Assembly (NCBI RefSeq): GCF_003205515.1
Contig: NZ_KZ826484.1
Span: 62,001-126,000 of the forward strand
Origin: Litorivita pollutaquae
GTDB lineage: Bacteria; Pseudomonadota; Alphaproteobacteria; Rhodobacterales; Rhodobacteraceae
Direction: 5' to 3'
DNA length: 64,000 bases
Made by a program: the position numbers and the translations under genes. The notes beneath the pieces were generated by a model, which saw only the letters and a list, made by a program, of their open reading frames with translations, was not told where the DNA came from and did no database searches. This document shows, in pieces, positions 63,495 to 64,000 of the stretch (positions are counted from its first letter, which is position 1; each line of letters opens with the position of its first letter).

Positions 63495-63995
63495 ATGGCA
63501 ATTTTTCGGGCATTCTTTCTTTTGGTTGCGCTTTTCGGACTGGCCTCTTGCGGCGGGCTGCGCGGCTACAATGGTCCCGAGGTGACGCAGGTTTTAGTCT
63601 ATAAACAGAACCGGACGATGTATCTGCTGCATCACGGTGAGGTGTTGAAGAAATATGATATCGGGCTTGGGTTCGCACCGGATGGCCATAAGGCTCAAGA
63701 AGGCGACGGGCGCACGCCGGAGGGCGATTACCTGATCGACCGGCGTAATCCAAACAGCGAGTTTCACCTGTCTGTCGGGATCAATTACCCCAATGCCACC
63801 GATATTGCGCGGGCTGAAGCGCGCGGCGTTTCCCCCGGCGGCGACATATTTATTCACGGGCAACCGAACCGTGCCAAGGGCAATAAATTGCCGCGCGCTG
63901 ATTGGACCGCAGGGTGTATTTCCGTGCGCAACCGCGAGATCGAGCAAATCTATGCGATGGTCAATGATGGCACGCCGATCCGGATTTACCCCTGA
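63495..63995 (+). CDS. L,D-transpeptidase (YkuD) lipoprotein
   Basis: 166-residue lipoprotein, lipobox LFGLASC with Cys19, ending in a YkuD/L,D-transpeptidase domain: VYKQNRTMYLLHHGEVLKKYDIGLGFAP, GDGRTPEGDYLIDRRNPNSEFHLSVGINYPN, GGDIFIHGQPNRAKG and the catalytic Cys in DWTAGCISVRNREIEQIY. It would cross-link or modify peptidoglycan or attach lipoprotein in the periplasm. It carries the family His and Cys, so it looks active. Start 63495 (MAIFRAFFLL). The complete gene ends 5 bases before the window end. Confidence 0.9.
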   Translation: MAIFRAFFLLVALFGLASCGGLRGYNGPEVTQVLVYKQNRTMYLLHHGEVLKKYDIGLGFAPDGHKAQEGDGRTPEGDYLIDRRNPNSEFHLSVGINYPNATDIARAEARGVSPGGDIFIHGQPNRAKGNKLPRADWTAGCISVRNREIEQIYAMVNDGTPIRIYP

Positions 63996-64000
63996 CAGCT

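Overview
The window is a continuous piece of a Rhodobacterales (Rhodobacteraceae, Roseobacter-like) chromosome around the predicted replication origin. The placement rests on five things: a RegA-SenC/RegB redox-regulation locus, a kinase-less PAS protein of the DivL type beside tsaE, a VPLPA-CTERM sorted protein, the tsaE-amgK-murU-addB-addA-trxA cluster, and the origin-flanking order dnaQ-coaE-aroE-maf // hemJ-rho-mnmE-mnmG-rsmG-parA-parB. Coding density is high, operons overlap through ATGA/GTGA junctions, and I see no rRNA, tRNA, CRISPR array, insertion sequence or prophage.

Region 1 (1-10.4 kb). It holds a truncated nosR (nitrous oxide respiration), a DUF2853 protein, an extensin-like protein, adenosylhomocysteinase (ahcY), a VPLPA-CTERM protein, an HD hydrolase, a beta-lactamase-like serine hydrolase and acetoacetyl-CoA synthetase. 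Region 2 (10.4-23.8 kb). The regA-senC / regB redox two-component locus is followed by a DivL-like PAS protein with a consensus CtrA box in front of it, and then the tsaE-amgK-murU-addB-addA-trxA cluster (tRNA modification, peptidoglycan recycling, double-strand break repair, thioredoxin). Region 3 (23.8-34.2 kb). An unrecognised Rhodobacteraceae-type protein and hslVU come first. Then come an alpha/beta-hydrolase lipoprotein, smr-mltA-timA, fxsA, secB, and the leftward dnaQ-coaE-aroE-maf group.

Region 4 (34.18-34.60 kb) is a 420-bp gap with one perfect DnaA box, several near matches and AT-rich tracts, and transcription diverges from it: the candidate oriC. Region 5 (34.6-46.6 kb) runs rightwards with hemJ, rho, mnmE, mnmG, rsmG, parA and parB. 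Two perfect 16-bp parS palindromes lie in the 5' ends of mnmG and rsmG. Then come ybaN-like, hemW, rdgB and rph on the minus strand, and hrcA-grpE on the plus strand. Region 6 (46.6-64 kb) contains mutS, a malic enzyme plus ribokinase pair, msrA, argG, a membrane protein, ilvA, a divergent Hpt / response-regulator-phosphatase pair, two Nudix hydrolases, hslO, cca, an RlmD/TrmA-type RNA methyltransferase and a lipoprotein L,D-transpeptidase.

Most of the window is chromosomal core. The points worth a second look are regulatory: oriC, the parS sites inside genes, two perfect CtrA boxes, an intrinsic terminator overlapping a predicted start, an orphan terminator that may mark a small RNA, and heat-shock-like promoters before hslV and hslO. 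I found no convincing undescribed multi-gene system.
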